Assembly: GCF_022179805.1 (NCBI RefSeq)
Contig: NZ_BPUO01000008.1
Location: 248,001-312,000 of the forward strand
Reading direction: 5' to 3'
DNA length: 64,000 nt
Source of the DNA: Cupriavidus pauculus
GTDB taxonomy: Bacteria; Pseudomonadota; Gammaproteobacteria; Burkholderiales; Burkholderiaceae
The notes under the pieces are model-generated. The model had not been told where the DNA came from. It worked only from the letters and a program-made list of their open reading frames with translations, and searched no databases. Positions within the stretch are counted from its first letter, which is position 1. The number at the start of each line of letters is the position of its first letter. Below are positions 36,922-45,778 of this stretch, piece by piece. The position numbers and the translations under genes were made by a program.

Positions 36922-37725
36922 TTAGGCTACCCGCTTGTCCCGTTCAATCACCGCATATGCGCTGTGATTGTGGATCGACTCGAAGTTCTCGGCTTCCAGC
37001 GTGTAGGCCACGATGCGGTCGTCCGCGTTGAGGCGCATTGCGATGTCGCGCACCAGGTCTTCCACGAACTTCGGATTCTCGTAGGCGCGTTCGGTGACGA
37101 ACTTCTCGTCGGGGCGCTTGAGCAGGCCCCACAGTTCGCACGACGCCTCTTCCTCGGCCATGCGGACCAGCGCTTCCACGTCCAGGTCACCAGCCAGTTC
37201 CACCTGCATCGTGATGTGCGAGCGCTGGTTATGGGCGCCGTACTGCGAAATCTTCTTCGAGCACGGGCACAGGCTGGTCACGGGCACCAGCGCCGTCAGG
37301 AACAGACGCGTCTGGCCATCGCGCTTTTCGCCGGCCAGCGTCACCTCGTAGTCCAGCAGCGACTGCACGCCAGACACCGGCGCGGTCTTGCTGATGAAAT
37401 ACGGGAACTTGACTTCGATGCGTCCCGCATCGGCTTCCAGCCGCACGAGCATGTCGTCGAGCAGCGCGCGGAAGCCAGCCAGGTCCAGCGGCTCACGGTT
37501 GTCTTCCAGCAGCGCCACGAAGCGCGACATGTGGGTGCCCTTCTGGTCCGCCGGCAGGCGCACGTCCAGGTTGAACGTGCCGACCGTGCCAATGTTGCCG
37601 GCAGGCGTGCGCAGGGTCAGCGGATATCGCACGCCCTTGACGCCCACGCGCTGGATCACGATCTGGCGGGTATCGACGCTCGACTGGACGTCGGGCATGA
37701 CGAAGGCGGGATTGATGTCATTCAT
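36922..37725 (-). CDS. folE2: FolE2, GTP cyclohydrolase IB
   Basis: Converts GTP to 7,8-dihydroneopterin triphosphate, the first step of folate and queuosine precursor synthesis, 267 residues. The FolE2 opening [20 protein letters not shown] and the metal/substrate stretch [21 protein letters not shown] are present, with the catalytic Cys in the CPCSK motif. FolE2 enzymes can use metals other than zinc, and in many bacteria they back up FolE when zinc is scarce. No Zur box was recognised in the 330 bases upstream. Confidence 0.92.
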   Translation of the reverse strand: MNDINPAFVMPDVQSSVDTRQIVIQRVGVKGVRYPLTLRTPAGNIGTVGTFNLDVRLPADQKGTHMSRFVALLEDNREPLDLAGFRALLDDMLVRLEADAGRIEVKFPYFISKTAPVSGVQSLLDYEVTLAGEKRDGQTRLFLTALVPVTSLCPCSKKISQYGAHNQRSHITMQVELAGDLDVEALVRMAEEEASCELWGLLKRPDEKFVTERAYENPKFVEDLVRDIAMRLNADDRIVAYTLEAENFESIHNHSAYAVIERDKRVA

Positions 37726-38054
37726 CTACGGTTTCCTCCAGGACGGCGCCAGGCATGACGCCCATCCTTACGGTCGCGACGTTTTCGCAGGATTTCTCCA
37801 CGCCGCGCAACGAGTGTGAAACGACGGGTTCCGGCGAAAAGCTCATGGAGCGCCGGCCCGCAGCTGCGAACACAAAAATGAGACTGGCGATTCTACGCAA
37901 TATTGGCAAGGGCTGCCGCGCCCCGACCAACATCCGCATATTTCCTGCGGATATTGCCCGGCCGATGCGAGTTCCTGCCGATCGCGGACGCTGAAAACAA
38001 AACCGGCGCGGGATTGCCGCGCCGGTTTTTCGTGTCGCCCGCAGGCGCTGGCCA
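37726..38054. other. Intergenic region between dxs and folE2
   Basis: A 329-base stretch with no credible gene. Its left part holds the folE2 upstream region, with no recognised box. Its right part holds the dxs terminator hairpin. Confidence 0.5.
37999..38029 (-). terminator. Rho-independent terminator after dxs
   Basis: A 12-base stem pairs AAAACCGGCGCG (37999-38010) with CGCGCCGGTTTT (38018-38029) around a seven-base loop. U-rich on both sides, placed just after the dxs stop on the minus strand. Confidence 0.85.
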
Positions 38055-39971
38055 TCAGGCCACGCGCGTTGCCACCTTCACCGGTTGCCCGGTCAGGTTG
38101 AAGCGCTCGCGCACCGAGCGTTCGATGCCGGCCGCATCCAGGCCGCTCAGCGACAGCAGGTACGCCGGATCGCCATGGTCGATGAACTTGTCGGGCAGGC
38201 CCAGTACCAGCGTCGGGATCTCGATGCCGGCTTCGGACAGCGCTTCCAGCACGGCGCTACCGGCGCCACCCATCGTCGCGCCCTCTTCCACCGTCACCAG
38301 GTAGTCGTGGTTGGCGGCGAGCTGCTTCACCAGCTCCACGTCGAGCGGCTTCACGAAGCGCATGTTGGCCACCGTGGCGTCCAGCGATTCCGCAGCCGTC
38401 AGCGACGGATGCAGCATCGAGCCAAACGCCAGGATCGCCACGCGCTGGCCGGCACGTGCCTGGCCTTCGCGACGGATCTCGCCCTTGCCCACCGGCAGCG
38501 CGGTCAGCGCAGCCTCGGTGGCCACGCCCACGCCGGCGCCGCGCGGGTAGCGCACGGCGGTCGGGCAATCCTGCTGGTGAGCAGTGGTCAGCAACTGACG
38601 GCATTCCTGCTCGTCGGCCGGCGTCATCACCATCATGTTCGGAATGCAGCGCAGGAACGGGATGTCGTACGCGCCAGCGTGCGTGGCACCATCGGCGCCC
38701 ACCAGGCCGGCACGATCCAGTGCGAACACCACCGGCAGGTTCTGCAGCGCCACGTCGTGGATCAGCTGGTCATAGCCGCGTTGCAGGAACGTCGAATAGA
38801 TCGCGACCACCGGCTTCAGGCCCTCGCAGGCCAGGCCGCCGGCAAACGTCACCGCGTGCTGCTCGGCAATGCCCACGTCGTAGTAACGGTCCGGGAAGCG
38901 CTTCTCGAACTCGACCATGCCCGAGCCTTCGCGCATGGCCGGCGTCACGGCGACCAGTCGCTTGTCGGCGGCGGCCATGTCGCACAGCCATTCGCCAAAC
39001 ACCTGCGTGTAGGTCTTGCGCGCCGGCTTGGCCGACGGGCGGATACCTTCGGCCGGATTGAACTTGCCCGGGCCGTGGTACAGGATCGGGTCGGCCTCGG
39101 CCAGCTTGTAGCCCTGGCCCTTCTTGGTGACCACGTGCAGGAACTGCGGGCCGTGGCCTTCCAGCGCGCGCTGGCGGATGTTCTGCAGCGTCGGCACCAG
39201 CGACTCGAGGTCATGGCCGTCGATCGGGCCAATGTAGTCGAAGCCGAATTCCTCGAACAGCGTGGCCGGCACGACCATGCCCTTGGCATGTTCTTCCAGG
39301 CGCTTGGCGAATTCCAGCACCGGCGGCGCCACCGACAGTACCTTCTCGATGCCCTTCTTGGTGGCCGCGTAGAACTGGCCGGACATCAGGCGGGCCAGGT
39401 GCTTGTTCAGCATGCCCACCGGCGGCGAGATCGACATGTCGTTGTCGTTCAGCACCACCAGCATCGGCAGGTCCTTGTAGACACCGGCGTTGTTCATGGC
39501 TTCGAACGCCATGCCGGCCGTCATCGCGCCATCGCCGATCACGGCAATGCCAACGCGCTTGTGGCCCATCGTGCGGGCGCCCAGGGCCATGCCCAGCGCG
39601 GCCGAGATCGAGGTGGACGAGTGCGCGGTGCCAAACGTGTCGTATTCGCTCTCCGAGCGACGCGGGAAGCCGGAGATACCTCCGAACTGGCGCAGCGTCG
39701 ACATGCGGTCGCGGCGGCCGGTCAGGATCTTGTGGGGGTAGCTCTGGTGACCCACGTCCCAGACCACGCGGTCATTGGGCGTGTCGAACACATAGTGCAG
39801 GGCGATGGTCAGTTCCACCGTGCCAAGGTTCGACGACAGGTGACCGCCGGTTTGCGAGACCGATTCCAGCACATAGGCGCGAAGTTCGTCGGCAAGCGTG
39901 CCGAGCTGGCGACGGTCCAGCTTGCGCAGGTCCGCAGGGTCGTCGATGTTATTGAGCAGCGTGTAGGTCAT
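38055..39971 (-). CDS. dxs: Dxs, 1-deoxy-D-xylulose-5-phosphate synthase
   Basis: Thiamine-diphosphate enzyme joining pyruvate and glyceraldehyde-3-phosphate in the first step of the MEP isoprenoid pathway, 638 residues. It has [13 protein letters not shown] near the N-terminus, the ThDP/Mg motif [17 protein letters not shown], the transketolase-like central domain with MREGSGM and [15 protein letters not shown], and a C-terminal domain with LPDKFIDHG. It follows ispA by 43 bases, so xseB-ispA-dxs probably forms one operon. Confidence 0.96.
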   Translation of the reverse strand: MTYTLLNNIDDPADLRKLDRRQLGTLADELRAYVLESVSQTGGHLSSNLGTVELTIALHYVFDTPNDRVVWDVGHQSYPHKILTGRRDRMSTLRQFGGISGFPRRSESEYDTFGTAHSSTSISAALGMALGARTMGHKRVGIAVIGDGAMTAGMAFEAMNNAGVYKDLPMLVVLNDNDMSISPPVGMLNKHLARLMSGQFYAATKKGIEKVLSVAPPVLEFAKRLEEHAKGMVVPATLFEEFGFDYIGPIDGHDLESLVPTLQNIRQRALEGHGPQFLHVVTKKGQGYKLAEADPILYHGPGKFNPAEGIRPSAKPARKTYTQVFGEWLCDMAAADKRLVAVTPAMREGSGMVEFEKRFPDRYYDVGIAEQHAVTFAGGLACEGLKPVVAIYSTFLQRGYDQLIHDVALQNLPVVFALDRAGLVGADGATHAGAYDIPFLRCIPNMMVMTPADEQECRQLLTTAHQQDCPTAVRYPRGAGVGVATEAALTALPVGKGEIRREGQARAGQRVAILAFGSMLHPSLTAAESLDATVANMRFVKPLDVELVKQLAANHDYLVTVEEGATMGGAGSAVLEALSEAGIEIPTLVLGLPDKFIDHGDPAYLLSLSGLDAAGIERSVRERFNLTGQPVKVATRVA

Positions 39972-40014
39972 GTTGTCCGTTCGGCTGCCGGATTCTGTGC
40001 GTCCGGCTTTCAGT

Positions 40015-40899
40015 TCAGTTCGAGCGCAGCACGATCAGGTCGGCCAGTTCGGCCAGCCGGCCGGCGCGTGCGCCAAATCCCGCCAGCGCCTCGTGGGCGT
40101 CGGTGCGCAGCTGGGAGGCCAGCTCGCGTGCGGCATCCAGACCAAGCAGCGACACATAGGTCGGCTTGTCGTTGGCGGCATCCTTCCCGGCGGTCTTGCC
40201 GAGCGTTGCCGTATCGGCAGTAACGTCGAGAATATCGTCGACCACCTGGAATGCCAATCCCACGGCGGCCGCATATCGATCAAGCGCCTCCAGGCCGGCC
40301 GGGTCGATGTTTCCGCACAACGCTCCCATCCGCACGCTGGCGCGCAGCAGCGCACCGGTCTTCATGCGGTGCATGCCTTCCAGCGCATCGCGGGTCATGG
40401 CCAGGCCCACGTTCTGCAGGTCGATCGCCTGGCCGCCGCACATGCCGACCGAGCCCGATGCCATGGCCAGCTCGGCCACCAGCTTCAGGCGCGCATCGGC
40501 GCCCAGCGCCGGCATTCCCGCCAGCACGATGAACGCCTGGGTCTGCAGGGCATCGCCAACCAGCAGCGCCGTGGCCTCGTCATAGGCCTTGTGGACCGTG
40601 GGACGGCCGCGGCGCAGGTCGTCGTCGTCCATGCAGGGCATGTCGTCGTGGACCAGCGAATAGGCGTGAATCATTTCAACCGCACAGGCCGCGGCGTCGC
40701 AGGCCTCGGGTGCAGCACCCGCCACCTCTCCAGCGGCATGAACCAGCAACGGGCGAACCCGCTTGCCGCCGCCGAGGACAGCATAGCGCATGGCCTCGTG
40801 CAAGGTGTGTGGAATTGTGTCCGTGGACGGCAGTGCCGCGTCCAGGGCAGCCTCGGTCCGGGCGCCTTGCGCCCGCATCCAGGTAGCGAAATCGCTCAT
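40015..40899 (-). CDS. ispA: IspA, farnesyl diphosphate synthase
   Basis: Prenyltransferase making geranyl and farnesyl diphosphate, 294 residues. The first Asp-rich motif lies in [15 protein letters not shown] and the second in [11 protein letters not shown], with GKRVRPLL and KTGALL also present. It acts downstream of Dxs in isoprenoid synthesis. Its ATG overlaps the xseB stop (ATGA), which indicates translational coupling. Confidence 0.95.
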   Translation of the reverse strand: MSDFATWMRAQGARTEAALDAALPSTDTIPHTLHEAMRYAVLGGGKRVRPLLVHAAGEVAGAAPEACDAAACAVEMIHAYSLVHDDMPCMDDDDLRRGRPTVHKAYDEATALLVGDALQTQAFIVLAGMPALGADARLKLVAELAMASGSVGMCGGQAIDLQNVGLAMTRDALEGMHRMKTGALLRASVRMGALCGNIDPAGLEALDRYAAAVGLAFQVVDDILDVTADTATLGKTAGKDAANDKPTYVSLLGLDAARELASQLRTDAHEALAGFGARAGRLAELADLIVLRSN

Positions 40900-41198
40900 T
40901 CGAAATCTGCGCTGTTGCTGTTGTTGTCGGAACGGGTGTCGCCGCCCAGGGGCTTCAGCGCGTCACCTTCTAGTACCTTGACCTGCTGTGCCACCCGTTC
41001 CAGGCTTTGCTGGCAGTAGCGGACGAGTTCGGCGCCGCGACGGTACGCGGCCAGCGACGCTTCCAGCGGCAGTTCGCCGCTTTCCATGCTCGCCACCAGT
41101 GTTTCCAGCTCGGCCATTGCGGCTTCGTACGATACCGGCGGCGCGCTGGCGGCCGAGGTATCTTCGGACTGGACCGGGGCGGTCGTCGTTTTTGGCAT
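40896..41198 (-). CDS. xseB: XseB, exodeoxyribonuclease VII small subunit
   Basis: Small helical subunit of exonuclease VII, 100 residues. The conserved ETLVASMESGELPLEASL and YRRGAELVRYCQQSLE segments match the family, preceded by about 22 less conserved residues. It is commonly next to ispA and dxs. It overlaps ispA by four bases and is divergent from the Rieske oxygenase gene. Confidence 0.93.
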   Translation of the reverse strand: MPKTTTAPVQSEDTSAASAPPVSYEAAMAELETLVASMESGELPLEASLAAYRRGAELVRYCQQSLERVAQQVKVLEGDALKPLGGDTRSDNNSNSADFE

Positions 41199-41633
41199 GG
41201 CAGGCCTTGTTCAGGGGAATTCGCGATTTTACGCCAAACCAGGGCCGGGCCGCTGAACAGTGTTATCCACTTGCCGGATAGCGCCCGCCGCATGCGCCAC
41301 TTACCACCGGCTTTTGACAGGGAAGTGACGTGTGCGCCCGGGTCGTCTTTCGGAATGCGCCCGAAGGGGCACCTCCGTGACGACCCGGGTCGACTTTTTC
41401 GCCAAAAAGCCAAAAAAATCAGGCCCTTAATTTTTCGGCTCGGGTACAATCCCCGGCTCGTCAGCGAGTTCCAGACCGTTGCGTTCACGACGCACCTCCC
41501 CACCCTTCAGGTCCGCCTCCAGGTCGGGGGAACCGGCATGGTTCCTGATCGTCTGACACGGTTTCCCAAATCGATTCATATTTCGATGGTTGGGTTGTTC
41601 ACTGCTTTCGCCTGTTCATAGGGAGTGGGGATA
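41199..41633. other. Long leader region upstream of the Rieske gene
   Basis: 435 bases without a gene. It holds a large stem-loop (41337-41389) and a TACAAT -10-like hexamer at 41445-41450 lacking a clear -35. No protein with family similarity is encoded on either strand. Confidence 0.5.
41337..41389 (+). other. Large stem-loop followed by a T-run
   Basis: CCCGGGTCGTC (41337-41347) pairs perfectly with GACGACCCGGG (41379-41389). The 31-base loop is itself partly paired. Soon after, TCGACTTTTTC supplies a short T-run at 41395-41399. The fold resembles an intrinsic terminator on the plus strand, yet no gene ends here, so it may belong to a small RNA or to a leader. The arms also form in the minus direction. 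Confidence 0.4.
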
Positions 41634-42740
41634 ATGTCCAATCTCAGCACCGCGCTCAAGCTTGCGCCGGCTGATTCGCAGTTGCCCGTCGACGTCTACT
41701 TTGACGAGGCGCTGCATCAACAAGAACTCGAACAGTTGTTCCGGCAGGGCCCGGGCTACGTCGGCCATTCGCTGATGGTGCCGGAGTCAGGCGATTTCCA
41801 GACATTGGCCGCCGAAGACGAAGGCCGCATGCTGGTGCGCAATCCGGACGGCATCGAACTGCTGTCCAACGTCTGCCGCCACCGCCAGGCCATCATGATG
41901 AACGGCCGCGGCAACGCCAAGAACATCGTCTGCCCGTTGCACCGCTGGACCTACGACCTGCAGGGTGAACTGCTGGGCGCGCCGCATTTCGCGGAGCAGC
42001 CGTGCGTGCGCCTGAACCGGTCGCCGCTGCAGAACTGGAACGGCATGCTGTTCGAGGGCGAGCGCGACGTGCGTGCAGACCTGTCGCGCATGGGCGTGGC
42101 CGAAGACCTGAACTTCGACGGCTACATGCTCGACCACGTGGAAGTGCACGAGTGCGACTACAACTGGAAGACCTTCATCGAGGTCTATCTGGAGGACTAC
42201 CACGTCGTGCCCTTCCATCCCGGCCTGGGCAGCTTCGTGTCGTGCGATGACCTCAAGTGGGAATTCGGCGAGCAGTACAGCGTGCAGACCGTCGGCCTGC
42301 ACAAGGGCCTGCAGCGCCCCGGCAGCCAGACGTACGAGAAGTGGCATGAGCAGGTGTTGCGCTTCAACAACGGCAAGCTGCCCAAGCACGGCGCGATCTG
42401 GCTGACCTACTACCCCAACATCATGGTGGAGTGGTACCCGAATGTGCTGTGCATCTCGACGCTGCACCCGTTGGGACCGCGCAGGACCCGCAATGTCGTG
42501 GAGTTCTACTACCCCGAGGAAATCGTGCTGTTCGAGCGCGAGTTCGTCGAGGCCGAGCGCGCCGCCTATATGGAGACGTGCATCGAGGACGACGAGATTG
42601 CCGAGCGCATGGACGCCGGCCGGCTGGCGCTGCTGAAACGCGGCATCAGCGAAACCGGCCCGTACCAGTCGCCGATGGAAGACGGCATGCAGCACTTCCA
42701 CGAGTGGTACCGGCGCGCCATGAACTACAGCAAGCGCTGA
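41634..42740 (+). CDS. Rieske non-heme iron oxygenase, alpha-subunit-like
   Basis: Ring-hydroxylating-type oxygenase of 368 residues. The Rieske [2Fe-2S] ligands are C81, H83, C100 and H103 (CRH and CPLH). The mononuclear iron site shows H190 and H195 in DYHVVPFHPG, with D188 bridging. The third carboxylate is probably in the late EDDEIAERMDAG. GGAG lies ten bases before the chosen ATG at 41634; a GTG at 41625 is possible. No ferredoxin, reductase or beta subunit is nearby, so its electron partner is elsewhere. It is divergent from xseB-ispA-dxs. Substrate unknown. Confidence 0.88.
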   Translation: MSNLSTALKLAPADSQLPVDVYFDEALHQQELEQLFRQGPGYVGHSLMVPESGDFQTLAAEDEGRMLVRNPDGIELLSNVCRHRQAIMMNGRGNAKNIVCPLHRWTYDLQGELLGAPHFAEQPCVRLNRSPLQNWNGMLFEGERDVRADLSRMGVAEDLNFDGYMLDHVEVHECDYNWKTFIEVYLEDYHVVPFHPGLGSFVSCDDLKWEFGEQYSVQTVGLHKGLQRPGSQTYEKWHEQVLRFNNGKLPKHGAIWLTYYPNIMVEWYPNVLCISTLHPLGPRRTRNVVEFYYPEEIVLFEREFVEAERAAYMETCIEDDEIAERMDAGRLALLKRGISETGPYQSPMEDGMQHFHEWYRRAMNYSKR

Positions 42741-42788
42741 ACGTACGCAACTGGGTGCGCTGATCGCCCCCAAACTGTGGACAACACG

Positions 42789-42814
42789 AAACGGACCGTG
42801 AAAACGGTCCGTTT
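42789..42814 (+). terminator. Rho-independent terminator after the Rieske gene
   Basis: An 11-base perfect stem AAACGGACCGT / ACGGTCCGTTT with a GAAA tetraloop, followed by TGC. The stem's 3' arm supplies the T-rich end. Confidence 0.75.
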
Positions 42815-42818
42815 TGCA

Positions 42819-42848
42819 TTGGAGCGGCGGTCGGCGCACTGATAGAAT
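42819..42848 (+). promoter_or_regulatory. Sigma-70-like promoter for the DMT transporter gene
   Basis: TTGGAG (42819-42824) and TAGAAT (42843-42848) with an 18-base spacer lie about 65-95 bases before the DMT start. Both hexamers are close to consensus. Confidence 0.5.
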
Positions 42849-42853
42849 CCCCT

Positions 42854-42878
42854 AATCGTTGCCGAATCAACGATTTTT
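42854..42878 (+). promoter_or_regulatory. Inverted repeat plus T-run at the DMT transcription start
   Basis: AATCGTTG (42854-42861) pairs perfectly with CAACGATT (42868-42875), followed by TTT. It begins about six bases after the -10 hexamer. It could be a repressor operator at +1 or a short attenuator in the leader. Confidence 0.45.
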
Positions 42879-42911
42879 CGCCCCCCTCCTACCTTCTTTC
42901 CCGGTTTCGCC

Positions 42912-43832
42912 ATGCAATCGCTCTGGATGTTGTTTGCCGCCTTCTCGTTTTCGCTGATGGGGGTGGGTGTCAAACTGGCGTCGGAGCTATACACCACGGG
43001 CGAAATCGTCTTCTACCGCAGCCTGATCGGCGTGACGATCATGTGGATCATGCTGTCGTCGCAGGGTATCTCGGTGCGCACGCCGCACATGGTCACGCAT
43101 ATCAAGCGCAGCATCTTTGGCGTGACCGCCCTGCTGCTCTGGTTCACGTCGATCACGCTGCTGCCGCTGGCCACGGCCATGACGCTGAACTACATGTCGC
43201 CGGTCTGGATCGCGCTGATCCTGGGCGCCAGCGCGGCGCTGGCCGGCACGGCCGGAGCGGCGGACAAGAAACTGATTGGCGCGATCCTGCTGTCGTTCGC
43301 GGGCGTGATCTGCCTGCTGCAGCCGTCGGTGGGCAAGGACCAACTGGCCGGCGGCATGATCGGCCTGGTGTCGGGCGTGTTCACGGCGCTGGCCTATGTG
43401 GAAGTGCGCCAGCTGGGCCAGCTCGGCGAGCCCGAGGGCCGCATCGTGTTCTATTTCTCGGCCGTGGGGCTGGTCTGCGGGCTGGTCTGGATGCTCATCT
43501 CCGGCGTCAGTACCCATACCTGGCACGGCGCCGGGCTGCTGCTGGCCATCGGCATCCTGGCCACGCTGGGGCAGACGTCGATGACGCGCGCCTACAAGCG
43601 CGGCAACACGCTGCTTACCGCCAACCTGCAGTACGCGGGCATCGTGTTCTCCAGCCTGTGGGGCATGATGGTCTGGGACGACCGCCTCAACTGGATCTCG
43701 TGGCTGGGCATGGCGCTGATCGTGGCCAGCGGCATCGCCACCACGCTCACGCGCGCCCGCGATACGGACAAGCATCCCACGCCGGCCACGCCGGTGAAGT
43801 CGCCCGAGGCCGAGGTGCATCCCGAAGTGTGA
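42912..43832 (+). CDS. DMT-superfamily (EamA) transporter
   Basis: Inner-membrane transporter of 306 residues with ten predicted membrane helices in two EamA repeats (first starting LWMLFAAFSFSLMGVGVKLAS, second near GGMIGLVSGVFTALAYVEVR). DMT proteins usually export amino acids, nucleobases or other metabolites. Substrate unknown. It precedes the sulfurtransferase by 60 bases and may be cotranscribed with it. Confidence 0.88.
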   Translation: MQSLWMLFAAFSFSLMGVGVKLASELYTTGEIVFYRSLIGVTIMWIMLSSQGISVRTPHMVTHIKRSIFGVTALLLWFTSITLLPLATAMTLNYMSPVWIALILGASAALAGTAGAADKKLIGAILLSFAGVICLLQPSVGKDQLAGGMIGLVSGVFTALAYVEVRQLGQLGEPEGRIVFYFSAVGLVCGLVWMLISGVSTHTWHGAGLLLAIGILATLGQTSMTRAYKRGNTLLTANLQYAGIVFSSLWGMMVWDDRLNWISWLGMALIVASGIATTLTRARDTDKHPTPATPVKSPEAEVHPEV

Positions 43833-43891
43833 GGCGGCGGCGGTGTACGATTGGGCCTCGATAGCTCAACCCAACGCGAGACAGGTTCTTC

Positions 43892-44752
43892 ATGCCATCA
43901 CCGCTGATCACCGCCAACGAACTCAACGCACTGCGCAGCCAGGGCAAGCCGGTCATCGTGATCGACTGCTCGTTCGACCTGACCAACCCCGCCGCCGGCC
44001 GGGAGATGTACCAGCAAGCCCATATTCCCGGTGCGTTCTACGTGCATCTGGATAACGAGCTGTCTGGCCCGAAGACCGGCTTCAACGGCCGCCATCCGCT
44101 GCCCGATGCCGACCTGTTCGTGGCCCGGCTGCGCGCGCTCGGCGTCGACGAAGATTCACTGGTGGTGGCCTACGACGCGCAGGGCAGCATGTACGCCGCG
44201 CGGCTCTGGTGGCTGGCACGCTGGGTCGGCCACGGTGCCGTGGCCGTGCTTGATGGCGGCAAGGCGGCGTGGCTGGCAGCCGGACAGCAACTGGAGCCGG
44301 GCACCACGCCCGACCCGGAAACGGAAGGCAACCTGACGCGCCGGGAGTCGCTGGTGCGCACCGTCGACGCGGCATCGCTGGTGGAAAACCTCGATCGCCA
44401 GGCGTTGCTGGTGGTCGATGCACGCGCGGCGGACCGCTTCCGCGGCGAAAACGAAACGCTCGACCCCGTGGGCGGCCACATCCCCGGCGCCGCCAATCGC
44501 TTCTTCAAGGACAACCTGGCCGCGGACGGACGCTTCAAGCCCGCCGACCAGCTTCGCGCGGAGTTTGGCCAGGTCTTTGCCGGCAAGCCGGCCGCCGACA
44601 CGGTCATGCAGTGCGGCTCCGGTGTCACGGCCTGCCACAACCTGCTGGCCATGGAAGTTGCCGGACTGTCCGATGCGGCGCTGTACCCGGGATCGTGGAG
44701 CGAATGGTGCGCGGACCCGAAGCGGCCCGTGGCCACCGGCAGCGCCCAGTAA
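43892..44752 (+). CDS. Sulfurtransferase, thiosulfate/3-mercaptopyruvate type (two rhodanese domains)
   Basis: Cytoplasmic tandem-rhodanese enzyme of 286 residues. The inactive N-terminal rhodanese domain has the family's YDAQGSMYAARLWWL region. The C-terminal domain carries the active-site loop CGSGVTA; the CGSGV loop is typical of 3-mercaptopyruvate sulfurtransferases, whereas CRKGV marks thiosulfate enzymes. It probably supplies sulfane sulfur or detoxifies cyanide. No clear partner gene. Confidence 0.9.
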   Translation: MPSPLITANELNALRSQGKPVIVIDCSFDLTNPAAGREMYQQAHIPGAFYVHLDNELSGPKTGFNGRHPLPDADLFVARLRALGVDEDSLVVAYDAQGSMYAARLWWLARWVGHGAVAVLDGGKAAWLAAGQQLEPGTTPDPETEGNLTRRESLVRTVDAASLVENLDRQALLVVDARAADRFRGENETLDPVGGHIPGAANRFFKDNLAADGRFKPADQLRAEFGQVFAGKPAADTVMQCGSGVTACHNLLAMEVAGLSDAALYPGSWSEWCADPKRPVATGSAQ

Positions 44753-44768
44753 GCTATCCCCAGTAGGC

Positions 44769-44795
44769 AAAAAAAACGGCGTCAGTTCGACGCCG
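44769..44795 (-). terminator. Rho-independent terminator overlapping the ZIP gene's stop codon
   Basis: CGGCGTC (44777-44783) pairs with GACGCCG (44789-44795) around five bases. Read on the minus strand it is followed by eight T. The ZIP stop codon at 44782-44784 lies within the hairpin. Confidence 0.8.
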
Positions 44796-45522
44796 CTTCC
44801 GTGTTTGCCTTCTTGTGGCCATGCGCGTGCTGCTCGTGCACGCCATTGGTGATGAAGACGATCGCCGCGATACCCGCCGCCACCAGTACCACCTGCACCG
44901 CCGACTCCTTCAGACGGGGCCGGCGCTGCATCTGCGGCATCAGGTCGCTGACGGCGATGTAGACGAAGCTGCTCGACGCGATCACCAGCACGTAGGGAAT
45001 CCACGCCGTGAGCTGGTCCAGCAGGAAGTAGCCCACGATGCCGCCCAGGATGGCGGCCAGGCTCGACAGCAGGTTGAACGCGAAGGCGCGCGCCTTCGAG
45101 AATCCCGCGTTAAGCAGCACGATGAAATCGCCCACCTCCTGCGGAATCTCGTGCGCGGCGATGGCCAGCGCGGTGACGATACCGATATGGGGATCCGCCA
45201 GGAACGCAGCGGCAATGACGATGCCGTCGGCGAAGTTATGGAAGGTGTCGCCCACCAGGATGGTCAGGCCGCTGCGGCCTGCTTCCTCGCGGTCGTGGCC
45301 GTGATGGTGGTGATGCCCATCCCCCTCGTGGTGATGGGAATGGCGCAACAGCGAGATCTTTTCCAGCAGGAAGAAGCCCAGCAGCCCCGCCAGCAGCGTG
45401 CCGAACAGTGCGCGTGGATCGGCGCCGGACTCGAACGCCTCGGGCAGCGAATGCAGCAAGGCGGTGGCCAGCAGCACACCCACCGAGAAACTCACCATGC
45501 GCTCCACCACGCGCGAAGCCAC
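44782..45522 (-). CDS. ZIP-family divalent metal transporter (start uncertain)
   Basis: Membrane transporter of 246 residues as drawn, likely for zinc or iron. A His-rich cytoplasmic loop (HSHHHEGDGHHHHHGHD) lies near residues 61-77. The metal-binding helices carry HNFADGIVIA and AAHEIPQEVGDF, typical of ZIP transporters. The drawn GTG start at 45522 lacks the first membrane helix. The open frame continues upstream to 45675, and its residues STLLYILLAATISGVGSILG match a normal first helix, but no ATG, GTG or TTG precedes them. The true start is therefore unresolved. Confidence 0.8.
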   Translation of the reverse strand: MASRVVERMVSFSVGVLLATALLHSLPEAFESGADPRALFGTLLAGLLGFFLLEKISLLRHSHHHEGDGHHHHHGHDREEAGRSGLTILVGDTFHNFADGIVIAAAFLADPHIGIVTALAIAAHEIPQEVGDFIVLLNAGFSKARAFAFNLLSSLAAILGGIVGYFLLDQLTAWIPYVLVIASSSFVYIAVSDLMPQMQRRPRLKESAVQVVLVAAGIAAIVFITNGVHEQHAHGHKKANTEAASN

Positions 45523-45778
45523 GGTCAGCGACAGCAGCGCCGCGCCGAGGATACTGCCGACGCCAGATATCGTCGCCGCCAGCAGGATGTACAGAAGCGT
45601 GGAATGGATGATGAACTCCCGGATCGGCCCCCGCCCGACCGCCGGGCAGTCGTCGCCGACTACTGCATCCGCGAACTAACGCAACATGGTTGCAAAAACG
45701 CGAAGCCCGCATTGTACGTACGTCGGCGCCCGCTTGGCAATCACCCGCGCGGACGCAAGGGCTAATCGCGGCGCCCGG

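Noticed and set aside
38085..40223. Long open frame antisense to dxs
   Set aside because: Arg/His-rich shadow sequence, no family features; dxs is clearly the real gene.
41314..41319. TTGACA -35-like hexamer in the Rieske leader
   Set aside because: No -10 hexamer at 16-18 bases downstream, only CCCGGG.
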